Origin: Candidatus Fermentibacteraceae bacterium
Lineage (GTDB): Bacteria; Fermentibacterota; Fermentibacteria; Fermentibacterales; JCC-6
Direction of reading: 5' to 3'
Length of the DNA: 20,556 bases
Assembly (NCBI GenBank): GCA_021162285.1
Contig: JAGGYZ010000014.1
Coordinates: forward strand, 1 to 20,556
Below, piece after piece: positions 7,765 to 15,001 of the stretch; position 1 is the stretch's first letter, and each line of letters begins with the position of its first letter. The notes under the pieces were generated by a model. The model worked only from the letters and a program-made list of their open reading frames with translations. It had not been told where the DNA came from and did not search any database. The position numbers were made by a program, and so were the translations under genes.

Positions 7765-8205
7765 TTGAAATATACAGCCTTATGCAAGTTCGAGTTGTCG
7801 GCAACTTCCAGAGAGGAAGCCATTGCCGAGTTGCTGGGTCTTTTCCCCGTTGGCGAAAGGTCTCAAAACCTTCTTGCGGGAGCCCTTGATATCAGAGAAA
7901 AAGTCGGAGCTACAGTTGTTCACAACACTATTGTTCTGCCCCATTGCAGAAGTATTCTTGTTGATAAGTTAACAATCGCCGTGGGAAGGTCAGAAGCAGG
8001 TATCGGATGGCCGAAGAACAGGATTCACACAGTTATTCTTTTTGTTTCACCGGTCAGGCTTAATGCACCGCAGGATCACACCAGGTTTCTCAGCCACATA
8101 GCTGGCAGGATCAAGAAATTTGGAGACAGGATTGTTGCTGCAGAAACCCAGGACGAGCTTCTTGACCTGCTGGGTTTTCAGCATGAGGAACTGGAGATTA
8201 GATGA
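7765..8205 (+). CDS. PTS EIIA type-2 (PtsN/fructose-like) domain protein
   Basis: This is a single EIIA type-2 domain of 146 aa. EIIA proteins accept phosphate from HPr-type carriers on a histidine; free-standing ones such as PtsN act as regulators, not sugar transporters. The segment REKVGATVVHNTIVLPH matches the family's REK(L)GSTGI.HGIAIPH signature: His60 is the expected phospho-acceptor and His53 the second conserved histidine. The Gly that usually follows the active His is Cys61 here. After that, the ILFVSP strand and the C-terminal helices (FLSHIAGRIKKF and ELLDLLG) fit the fold. The TTG start at 7765 gives a normal length. It overlaps the zinc-ribbon gene by four bases (ATGA). No EI, HPr or EIIB/C gene is in the window, so a regulatory role is inferred. 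Confidence 0.82.
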   Translation: MKYTALCKFELSATSREEAIAELLGLFPVGERSQNLLAGALDIREKVGATVVHNTIVLPHCRSILVDKLTIAVGRSEAGIGWPKNRIHTVILFVSPVRLNAPQDHTRFLSHIAGRIKKFGDRIVAAETQDELLDLLGFQHEELEIR

Positions 8206-8555
8206 ACAAACAGCTTGAGAAGTTGATTAGCCTTCATGATCTTGATGTGATGATCGCTGATCTTGACAGAAAAGATATCAGAAAACGTGAAATTGAGATG
8301 GGGCTCCACAAGGACGGCGTTCTTGAGGAGCTGAAGGAGTTAAGGGAAGAGTACTGCAAGAGTATTGGCAGAAAGTGGCGCGGACTATACAACCAGCTCA
8401 CCAGACACTACGGAAACGCCGTGGTGCCAGCTCTTATGGGCAGATGTGCCGGCTGCCTCACCAGGTTACCCACCGCAGTCTGTTCCGATCCCGACAGAAA
8501 CATGAAGATACACACCTGCCCCACATGCGGGAGGATAATATACTGGGCCGACTGA
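8202..8555 (+). CDS. Short coiled-coil protein with C-terminal C4 zinc ribbon
   Basis: Residues 1-70 are highly charged and helical (heptad-like Leu/Ile pattern, LEELKELREE), followed by a zinc ribbon with Cys82-x2-Cys85 and Cys106-x2-Cys109, ending GRIIYW. The ribbon and its Gly-Arg-Ile-(Ile/Leu)-Tyr ending match the C4-type zinc-ribbon family formerly called DUF164. Those proteins usually have a coiled coil of 150 or more residues; here the whole protein is 117 aa, so the coil is strongly shortened. A GGAG ribosome site precedes the ATG, which overlaps the EIIA-like stop by four bases. The molecular role is not established; nucleic-acid or protein binding is a general guess. It is followed 22 bp later by guaB. 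Confidence 0.8.
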   Translation: MNKQLEKLISLHDLDVMIADLDRKDIRKREIEMGLHKDGVLEELKELREEYCKSIGRKWRGLYNQLTRHYGNAVVPALMGRCAGCLTRLPTAVCSDPDRNMKIHTCPTCGRIIYWAD

Positions 8556-8577
8556 GGTCACCTTTCTGGAGGAGTAA

Positions 8578-10053
8578 ATGAACCCAAGAGATGCACGGGA
8601 AGCACTAACTTTCGATGATGTTCTGATAATGCCGGCCAGTTCGGATGTGCACCCCGGGGAAGTAAATCTTCACACCGAACTTTGTCGGGACATAGTTCTT
8701 AAGATTCCCGTTTTAAGTGCGGCAATGGACACGGTTACCGAGGCAGGGATGGCAATCGCTCTAGCACAGCAGGGTGGAATGGGTGTTATTCATAAAAACC
8801 TGTCAATTGACGAGCAGGCCCGCCACGTCAGGTATGTCAAGAGAGCAGAGAGCGGTGTTATCAATGACCCTGTGACTCTGAACGAGTCTGCGCTGGTTTC
8901 TGATGCGTTGAAGCTGGCCGAGGAAACCGGTGTTTCCGGTTTCCCTGTGCTGAGAGACAACAAATTGTGTGGAATTCTAACCCACAGAGATTACCATTTT
9001 GAACAGGAGGGTTCCACCCCGGTAAAAAGTCTGATGACCACTCTGGAAAACATGGTTACTGCACCTGTAGGTACATCCATTGAAGATGCTCTGGTTCTGC
9101 TGCGCAGGCACCGTCTTGAAAAACTTCCTCTGGTCAGCAAAGACGGGCTGCTTGCCGGGCTTGTTACCCTGAAAGATGCCCAGAAGGCCATGGAGTACCC
9201 TGAAGCCTGCAAAGACAACAGAGGAAGACTTCGTGTGGCAGCAGCTGTAAGCGTGGGAGAGTCTGCTGTTAAACGGGCGGAGGCTCTTGTTCAGGCCGGT
9301 GTTGATGCCGTGTTTGTCGATACTGCTCACGGGCACAGCATATCGGTTATTAAAACTACAGAGATCCTGAGAAAGAAATTTCCAGAGCTTGCAATCGTTG
9401 TAGGGAATGTTGTTACAGCCGAGGCAACTGAGAGGCTCATAGAAGCCGGTGCTGATGTTGTAAAAGTGGGTGTAGGCCCGGGATCAATATGCACCACGAG
9501 AATTGTAGCCGGTGTAGGGTGTCCCCAGCTTACCGCCATATACGATTGCGCACAGGCGGCGGCGAAACACGGCAAGGTGATTATTGCCGACGGCGGTATC
9601 AAATACTCCGGCGATATAGTCAAGGCTCTGGCTGCAGGAGCCGCCTGCGTTATGGTCGGCAGTCTTTTTGCAGGTACAACCGAAAGCCCTGGAGAGGCCA
9701 TCATCTACAAGGGCAGAAAGTTTAAAACGTACAGAGGAATGGGTTCCATGGGGGCCATGAAGATGGGTAGTGCAGACAGGTATTTCCAGGATGCCTCTGT
9801 GGTGAAGAAACTTGTCCCGGAGGGTATTGAAGGTATGGTGGCGTTTAAAGGGCTGGTAAGCGATTATCTTGTTCAGCTTACTGGAGGTCTCAGATCAGGC
9901 ATGGGTTATGTGGGGGCTTCAACCATCCGTGAACTTTTCGAGAGAGCTGAATTTGTTAAAATGACTGCTGCCGGTCTCAGAGAAAGTCATGCACATGATG
10001 TTACGGTGACCAAAGAAGCACCGAACTACTCATCGGATGCCAGTGGATTCTGA
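8578..10053 (+). CDS. guaB: Inosine-5'-monophosphate dehydrogenase
   Basis: GuaB oxidises IMP to XMP with NAD+, the committed step to GMP. At 491 aa it has the normal length. The N-terminal barrel begins with LTFDDVLIMP and includes SAAMDTVTE. The two CBS (Bateman) domains span roughly residues 95-205. The active-site loop GPGSICTTRIVAGVG places the catalytic cysteine at residue 305, the same number as in the E. coli enzyme. The flap contains YRGMGSMGAM, and the Arg401-Tyr402 pair in SADRYFQ is intact. GGAGGAG lies just before the ATG. The next gene starts inside its last 17 bases, so guaB and the pseudokinase should be cotranscribed, along with the two small genes upstream. Confidence 0.98.
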   Translation: MNPRDAREALTFDDVLIMPASSDVHPGEVNLHTELCRDIVLKIPVLSAAMDTVTEAGMAIALAQQGGMGVIHKNLSIDEQARHVRYVKRAESGVINDPVTLNESALVSDALKLAEETGVSGFPVLRDNKLCGILTHRDYHFEQEGSTPVKSLMTTLENMVTAPVGTSIEDALVLLRRHRLEKLPLVSKDGLLAGLVTLKDAQKAMEYPEACKDNRGRLRVAAAVSVGESAVKRAEALVQAGVDAVFVDTAHGHSISVIKTTEILRKKFPELAIVVGNVVTAEATERLIEAGADVVKVGVGPGSICTTRIVAGVGCPQLTAIYDCAQAAAKHGKVIIADGGIKYSGDIVKALAAGAACVMVGSLFAGTTESPGEAIIYKGRKFKTYRGMGSMGAMKMGSADRYFQDASVVKKLVPEGIEGMVAFKGLVSDYLVQLTGGLRSGMGYVGASTIRELFERAEFVKMTAAGLRESHAHDVTVTKEAPNYSSDASGF

Positions 10054-11692
10054 TCTTTTAGGGAGTGTCGGCCTCCGTCTGGAATCAGAGATATTTTCAG
10101 ACGGTGATTATACGCTGAGCCGTGTAGACTACCGCGGCAGAAAGCTTGTTGCTGAAATATCGTCGGCTTCAGAAGCTTATCAGCATCGCTGGCCTGCAGC
10201 CGGAGGGCTGATTCTGCCGGTTTCTGCAAGGGATCTTCCGGAACAGAGGAAACTTCTGCTTTTTGACACGGGAGACACAGTGTTTCTGTGTGAAACAATT
10301 CAGGAATTCGGCCGTATGTCTGTGCCTCAGGCAGTCAAAATTACGAAAATGGTTATTGGTGTTGTGTCCAACCTTCAGGCTGCAGGAATGATCTGCGGTT
10401 ACCTGGGTCCGGAGATGTTTGTTTTCAGCGGCAGCTACATTACCATGCTGGCCGGGAGACGCGGGATTCCGAACTCTTCGTTTACTGCCCCGGAGGTACA
10501 TTCATCCAGACCGTCTGATCCCAGAAGTGATGTCTCGGCAATAGGTACTTTCTTCTTCCGCCTTATCGCCGGAACTGATAACAGAGAAAAACAGTTGCAT
10601 GTGTGGCAAAGACTTGATTCATCAGTTCAAACTGCCATTCAGGATATGGCTGCCCCCTCTCCGGTGAACCGGCCCAGCAGTTTGAAGGCTGTCCGGAGTA
10701 TTCTTGATGCCCTTGCTTCCAAAGAGACTGTCGAAACTAAGGTGAAACCTGCCGGTGAACAGCCGGGTTTTGCAAAGCCTGTGAAAACAGAAAAACCTTC
10801 ATCAGACCACAGAAAGCTGTGGTGGATAATCGGTTCTGTGGCAGTCACTGCTCTTGCAGTTGCCGCTTTCCTTTCATCAGGGCTTCCGTCGGAATCGGTT
10901 ACTGAGGCTGAACCAGTAGCAGAAGAAATTGCTGGCGGGCAGGAAGAGACCATTTCTCCCTGGGCTGACTCTGTTACAACTGGGGAGACTACAGTGCCGA
11001 ATGCTGAAATTTCCATAGTCGATTCTGCAAGAATATGGATTTCAAACTGTTCGGGAACACCCGGGATCGAAACCGAGTTCCGGGCAGGGGCAGTGAGAGA
11101 CTACTCATGGGTGTATCTTCTTACCGGAACAACACTCCGCGATTCTTCTCTGATTCTGGCCATGAGGTCAGATCCCGGTGTTCCTCTCGCAAACTGCCCT
11201 CTGGGACTGGCCGTTTATCAGATTGCAGACACTTCATTTGCAGTGAAGCCTGTGGATCTCACTATTCTGCTTGGTATCGACCTGAATTATGCCGGGATCA
11301 ACGGCGGTTTTCTTCACGAACCGGCGGCCCCGGCAGGGACGCTGTTTGTTGATGTGGTAAATCACGGAATACAGTTCTCTCTTGAAGGAATGGGTGCCGC
11401 AACCTGGGTTGCATCCAGGATCGACGGGAAAGCATGTGATATACAGAATACTGAATGGCTCATAAAGGTCAGCGATATACGCGACGCAGACAGATTCAGC
11501 GAAGAAATAGGCATCCCGGAACTTCTGGAGGAAACTCTGTTTCTGTTCAGAGCGGCCAATGTCCAGGCGGGCTCTCTTGAAGTCGCGCTTAGACAGTACT
11601 TCCAGCCTCTCCCGGACAGCTCGGAATTCCAACTTGAAGCGGTTCCTGTTCCGGATATCCACATACTTATCGGCAGACAACAGACCAATTGA
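10037..11692 (+). CDS. Membrane-anchored pseudokinase with extracytoplasmic C-terminal domain
   Basis: Residues about 15-230 have the layout of a bacterial Ser/Thr protein kinase. The C-lobe marks are clear: APE at 151-153, DPRSD with Asp165, the SAIGTFFFRLIAGT helix, and Arg212 in NRPS. Every catalytic residue is missing. The strand that should carry the ATP-binding Lys reads KLVAEIS, with Glu in its place. The catalytic loop is CGYLGPEM instead of HRDLKPEN, and DFG is LAG. A Lys/Pro-rich linker (230-260) leads to one membrane helix (261-282). The exported part, about 283-551, starts acidic and contains a segment (about 325-410, ISNCSGTPG and TILLGID) that faintly resembles a LytR_C domain. 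The ATG at 10037 lies in the guaB end and lacks a ribosome site, suggesting coupled translation; GTG at 10043 is an alternative. The ligand or partner is unknown. The fold call is good, the C-terminal domain call weak. Confidence 0.78.
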   Translation: MPVDSDLLGSVGLRLESEIFSDGDYTLSRVDYRGRKLVAEISSASEAYQHRWPAAGGLILPVSARDLPEQRKLLLFDTGDTVFLCETIQEFGRMSVPQAVKITKMVIGVVSNLQAAGMICGYLGPEMFVFSGSYITMLAGRRGIPNSSFTAPEVHSSRPSDPRSDVSAIGTFFFRLIAGTDNREKQLHVWQRLDSSVQTAIQDMAAPSPVNRPSSLKAVRSILDALASKETVETKVKPAGEQPGFAKPVKTEKPSSDHRKLWWIIGSVAVTALAVAAFLSSGLPSESVTEAEPVAEEIAGGQEETISPWADSVTTGETTVPNAEISIVDSARIWISNCSGTPGIETEFRAGAVRDYSWVYLLTGTTLRDSSLILAMRSDPGVPLANCPLGLAVYQIADTSFAVKPVDLTILLGIDLNYAGINGGFLHEPAAPAGTLFVDVVNHGIQFSLEGMGAATWVASRIDGKACDIQNTEWLIKVSDIRDADRFSEEIGIPELLEETLFLFRAANVQAGSLEVALRQYFQPLPDSSEFQLEAVPVPDIHILIGRQQTN

Positions 11693-11717
11693 CAAAAGCC
11701 CTCTAAATCGCTATATT
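11689..11717 (+). promoter_or_regulatory. Near-consensus sigma-70-type promoter for carD-hflX operon
   Basis: TTGACA (11689-11694) is a perfect -35 hexamer, and TATATT (11712-11717) follows after exactly 17 bp. Transcription would begin near 11724 and leave a leader of about 30 bases before the carD GTG. The TGA stop of the pseudokinase gene (11690-11692) lies within the -35 box. Confidence 0.78.
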
Positions 11718-11736
11718 TCGCCACAATTTCCATCCT

Positions 11737-11741
11737 GGAGG
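11737..11741 (+). promoter_or_regulatory. Ribosome binding site of carD
   Basis: GGAGG lies 11 bases before GTG at 11753, longer than usual. An ATG at 11743 is in another frame and too close to be used for carD. The distance supports GTG over the more distant TTG at 11762. Confidence 0.5.
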
Positions 11742-11752
11742 TATGAGACACA

Positions 11753-12250
11753 GTGCAGTATTTGATCAATGACAGAGTTGTTCATCCCTACCACGGAGCA
11801 GGGGTTATTACCGACATATGCATGAAGGATATTTCAGGCGTAATGGTAGAGTGTGTGGTTATTAAATTATCCGGCGGAAGAGCCGGAATTCTGCTGCCTG
11901 CCAACTCGGTAGGTGAATCCGGTCTCCGTAAAGTCTCGTCCAAAAAGGATATAGATTCGGCAATGAAGATGCTGGCTACAGAGGGAGAAGAACTTCCCAA
12001 GGACTGGCGCAGGCGTATAGATGTTCTTAAAGAACGGGTGAATTCAGGTGACCCTCTGATTATAGCTACGGCAATAAGGGATGTTCTGGCAAGGTCTTCT
12101 ATGACAAAAATGAATCCTTCCGAGAAACGGGTTCTCAATGAAGCCGTTATCGCTTTCGCGGGAGAGCTTTCTCTGGTTCGTGATATAGTCCTTGAAGAGG
12201 CGAAGAAACTGATTCACAAAAAGGTGCAGGGAAAGAAAAAAACCTCCTGA
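11753..12250 (+). CDS. carD: CarD-family RNA polymerase-binding transcription factor
   Basis: CarD proteins bind the beta subunit of RNA polymerase and stabilise or tune the open complex at promoters such as those of rRNA genes. The 165-aa length matches (Mycobacterium CarD is 162 aa). Residues 1-60 form the Tudor-like RNA polymerase interaction domain, starting YLINDRVVHPYHGAGVI. The C-terminal helical domain holds the conserved tryptophan at residue 85 (DWRRRI), the same position as the DNA-contacting Trp of mycobacterial CarD. It is followed by GDPLIIATAIRDVLAR and an EKRVLNEA helix typical of the family. The start is GTG. Its TGA overlaps the hflX ATG by one base. A strong promoter in front makes it the first gene of its operon. 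A run of seven A's lies near its end. Confidence 0.93.
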   Translation: MQYLINDRVVHPYHGAGVITDICMKDISGVMVECVVIKLSGGRAGILLPANSVGESGLRKVSSKKDIDSAMKMLATEGEELPKDWRRRIDVLKERVNSGDPLIIATAIRDVLARSSMTKMNPSEKRVLNEAVIAFAGELSLVRDIVLEEAKKLIHKKVQGKKKTS

Positions 12251-13566
12251 TGTCCAATTCCAGAACCCTGTTTCGTTCCATTACAGATGAAGTTCTTGAA
12301 CAGGTGATGCTGGTTTCCGTTGCCCTCAATGGATCTGAGATTGATACTTCCCGGGAAGCAGAGATGATCCGTCTGGTGGAAAGTGCCGGCGGAGTTGTTG
12401 TGCATCGCATCGGTCAGAGAAGAAACCGCCCTGACGGCGGCTATTTTATCGGCAAAGGTAAGGCAGAAGAAATTGCCGCCATGGCTGAAAGCATGGATCT
12501 GACAACAGTTGTGTTCGATCACAACCTGAGTCCCGGTCAGGTTAACAGGCTAGAAGAACTCACAAAGTGCAAAGTAATAGACAGAACAGAACTGATTCTT
12601 GCTATTTTTGCGGTTCAGGCCAGAACCCCACAGGCAAAACTGAGAATTGAACTGGCTCAGATAGGTTACATGCTTCCCCGTCTGTCTGGAATGTGGCACC
12701 ATCTCGATCGTCTTGGTGCAGGTATTGGAACAAGAGGACCAGGTGAAACCCAGCTTGAGGTAGACAGACGACGCGCCAGAACGCGAATGGTTTCCATAGA
12801 GAAGAAGCTGGCTGCCATTGACTCCGGGGCAAAGGTGAGACACAGCAGACGGGAAGAAATGTTCTCTGTTGCCCTTGCCGGTTATACCAATGCAGGAAAG
12901 AGTACTCTTCTCAACAGGCTATGTCAGGCAGATGTTCGCTCGGAAGACAGGTTGTTTGCCACTCTTGATACAACTTCAAGGAGGCTGGAACTTCCCGGTG
13001 GAGGTTCTGTGATAGTAAGCGATACAGTCGGTTTTATAGAAAAACTGCCGAAATCTCTGCTTTCAAGTTTCAGGTCAACGCTTGATGTGGTTCGAGAGGC
13101 AGATCTGATCCTTCTCGTTGCAGATGCCGCCGATTCGGACAGGCTTTCCCGGGTTGCTATCGTTGTGGATACACTGGGGAAAATAGATGCAGGCTCTATA
13201 GACCGGGTTACAGTCTGGAACAAGTGCGATCTTCCGGAGTCTTCGGGAAACGGAACTCTTTCAGTGTCTGCCCTTACTGGAGAGGGTATTGACGGGCTTG
13301 TTGATCTTATCAGAACAAAGAGGCGTGAAGCACTTGCGTGGTGCACACTAAAGATAAATATTTGTACCGGTGATTTGGAGTACTGGATAAGAACAAACAG
13401 CATTGTAGACAGCTTTGTACGAAATGAAAACACAGGAGCCGTGGAAGTTGTCTGCGGACTGTATCGCGGGTTGAACCATCTGAAAAAGAGGCTTGCCCGT
13501 GAGCGTCCGGGCTGGAGTGTTGTGCCGATGTCTGCACAGGGTCAGGTTGAGAGGGGAACATCGTAA
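12250..13566 (+). CDS. hflX: Ribosome-associated GTPase HflX
   Basis: HflX binds the 50S subunit and splits stalled or hibernating ribosomes. At 438 aa it is typical. The N-terminal HflX domain shows GYFIGKGKAEE and FDHNLSPGQ (a family mark), then the connecting helical region LRIELAQIGYMLPRL with GIGTRGPGETQLE (a second family mark). The G domain has G1 GYTNAGKST at 211-219, switch segments FATLDTTSRR, G3 DTVGF, G4 NKCD and G5 SAL. The ATG shares one base with the carD stop. There is no good ribosome site; the bases directly before the ATG are CCTCCTG, so translation probably depends on ribosomes finishing carD. It is followed by a one-base overlap with the next gene. Confidence 0.97.
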   Translation: MSNSRTLFRSITDEVLEQVMLVSVALNGSEIDTSREAEMIRLVESAGGVVVHRIGQRRNRPDGGYFIGKGKAEEIAAMAESMDLTTVVFDHNLSPGQVNRLEELTKCKVIDRTELILAIFAVQARTPQAKLRIELAQIGYMLPRLSGMWHHLDRLGAGIGTRGPGETQLEVDRRRARTRMVSIEKKLAAIDSGAKVRHSRREEMFSVALAGYTNAGKSTLLNRLCQADVRSEDRLFATLDTTSRRLELPGGGSVIVSDTVGFIEKLPKSLLSSFRSTLDVVREADLILLVADAADSDRLSRVAIVVDTLGKIDAGSIDRVTVWNKCDLPESSGNGTLSVSALTGEGIDGLVDLIRTKRREALAWCTLKINICTGDLEYWIRTNSIVDSFVRNENTGAVEVVCGLYRGLNHLKKRLARERPGWSVVPMSAQGQVERGTS

Positions 13567-13997
13567 TGCCTACTGCAAAGGATGCAATGGAAAGGCTGGT
13601 TGGGAGAATGGAAACCCTTGACGGTCTTTACCGCAGGGGAATAGTAACAGGCAATCTATTGCAGAAGCAGATAAAGTCTCTACTCAGTTCACGAGATGCC
13701 AGATCCGTTTTCAAGGAATACATACAGTCCGATAAGAAAGCAATCAAAATACTCAGCCGTATTGAAGATCCCACCGGCTGGCGTGAACTGTTTTCTAAAA
13801 ACCGTGATCAGCGGGAAACTGTTTTTTACGCCGCTCTTGAAAACATCATGGAAACAGACACCGACCGGAAGGAACGGATTCTGCATATGCTGCAGCTGGC
13901 ATGCCTTCCGTTTTATTCAGGTTTTCTTCCTCTGGACGCCAGAAAGAAGAAAGTTGCTTCCGAGGTTAAACCGAGCAGAGTCAGTGTTTTAGATTAA
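13566..13997 (+). CDS. Hypothetical helical protein, 143 aa
   Basis: I do not recognise a family. The chain is predicted mostly helical and soluble, charged (many Arg, Lys, Asp and Glu), with no signal peptide, membrane segment, paired cysteines or enzyme motif. It opens with a segment that could form a short coiled coil (MERLVGRMETLDGLYRRG) and ends in a basic tail. It has a GAGGGGA ribosome site inside the hflX end and one-base stop/start overlaps with both hflX and the flippase-like gene. The tight packing and good ribosome site indicate a real gene. It may link cytoplasmic and membrane functions of the operon, but nothing in the sequence tells what it does. Confidence 0.75.
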   Translation: MPTAKDAMERLVGRMETLDGLYRRGIVTGNLLQKQIKSLLSSRDARSVFKEYIQSDKKAIKILSRIEDPTGWRELFSKNRDQRETVFYAALENIMETDTDRKERILHMLQLACLPFYSGFLPLDARKKKVASEVKPSRVSVLD

Positions 13998-15001
13998 TGC
14001 ACAAAGACCTCAGGAACCGTATCATTACCATTGCAGGTATTGTGTTCGTTGTTGTTTCGATCTGGTTTCTCGGAAAGTCTTTTCTTCAGGGTGTTCGTGA
14101 AGCTGGCGGTATCGGCAATCTTCTTCATTTCAATGTTCCTGTGTTTCTGGCGGCTTCCGTTGTTATGGCCGGCCATCTTACTCTGGCAGGTTATACATGG
14201 ACAGTCGTCACAGGTATTGCCGGCGGCCACCTGGGGTTTCGCAAGGGGTTCTCCATACATTTCCTCTCGCAGATTGGAAAGTATGTTCCGGGAAAAGTCT
14301 GGGCTGCCATGGGTAAGTTTACTCTCAGCAGGAACAGTGGTTTAACCACTTCTCAAACAGGCCAGGGTCTTGTTCTGGAAACGGTATTCATCGTTCTGGG
14401 CTGTCTGATAACAACACTGCCCCTTATTCCTCTTACCGCCAGAGACAGCGGAATAGGTGTTTCTGCCGGAATGGCAGTTGCAATCGGGCTTGCGCTGGCA
14501 CTTGTTATGCTGCTGCACCCTTCGGTGTTCCGAAAAATTGCCTCTGTTGTCGCCAGGGTAATGAAGACACAATACACACTTAAAGAACGAAGCTTTACCG
14601 AAATGCTGCGCATACTTCCGGTTTACATTGCTGTGTTTATTGCACTGGGAGTAGCCTACTGGCTGATGTGTCTTTCATTCGGTCTTGATCTTCCGTTTTT
14701 ACCCGGAGTATTTGTTTACCCTGCTGCGATGGGCATAGGTTACCTGGCAATTTTCGCCCCGGGTGGTCTTGGAGCCAGAGAGCTTACAACCGTGTGGCTT
14801 GTACATCTGATTGTACCCGGCTGTGAACCGGGTCTGGCAGAACTCACTGCAGTGGTGGCAAGGTTGTGGATAACCCTGGGCGAGGCAATTGCCTTCGGTG
14901 TTTCCTTTCCCATGTACGGCACTGCACCTTCCTCTTTAAAAAAGCTGCTTACCGGAAGTAATTCACCTGACGGAGAGCCCTTCGATGGAGATGAAGGGTA
15001 A
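13997..15001 (+). CDS. YbhN/AglD-type flippase-like membrane protein (LPG synthase TM family)
   Basis: This 334-aa integral membrane protein has about eight helices, roughly at 9-27, 45-70, 124-147, 154-174, 207-227, 236-255, 264-274 and 282-303. The motifs QIGKYVPGKVWA (about 92-103) and AIFAPGGLGARE (251-262) are characteristic of the UPF0104/YbhN family, related to the transmembrane part of lysylphosphatidylglycerol synthase. Family members are proposed lipid or glycolipid flippases, or regulators of glycosyltransfer, in the inner membrane. No catalytic C-terminal synthase domain is attached, so lipid lysylation is unlikely. The ATG overlaps the stop of the previous gene by one base, without a clear ribosome site. 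The last 39 bp, coding an acidic tail, overlap the tldE end on the other strand. Confidence 0.85.
   Translation: MHKDLRNRIITIAGIVFVVVSIWFLGKSFLQGVREAGGIGNLLHFNVPVFLAASVVMAGHLTLAGYTWTVVTGIAGGHLGFRKGFSIHFLSQIGKYVPGKVWAAMGKFTLSRNSGLTTSQTGQGLVLETVFIVLGCLITTLPLIPLTARDSGIGVSAGMAVAIGLALALVMLLHPSVFRKIASVVARVMKTQYTLKERSFTEMLRILPVYIAVFIALGVAYWLMCLSFGLDLPFLPGVFVYPAAMGIGYLAIFAPGGLGARELTTVWLVHLIVPGCEPGLAELTAVVARLWITLGEAIAFGVSFPMYGTAPSSLKKLLTGSNSPDGEPFDGDEG

Noticed and set aside
7765..8205. Nucleotide-binding or universal-stress-like function for the small gene before the zinc-ribbon gene
   Set aside because: The His53/His60 pair and the spacing in the REKVGAT...LPH segment fit EIIA type 2 much better.
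11234..11695. Open 153-codon frame on the minus strand inside the pseudokinase gene
   Set aside because: It overlaps the exported domain coding region and the carD promoter region, has no ribosome site and no recognisable protein features.
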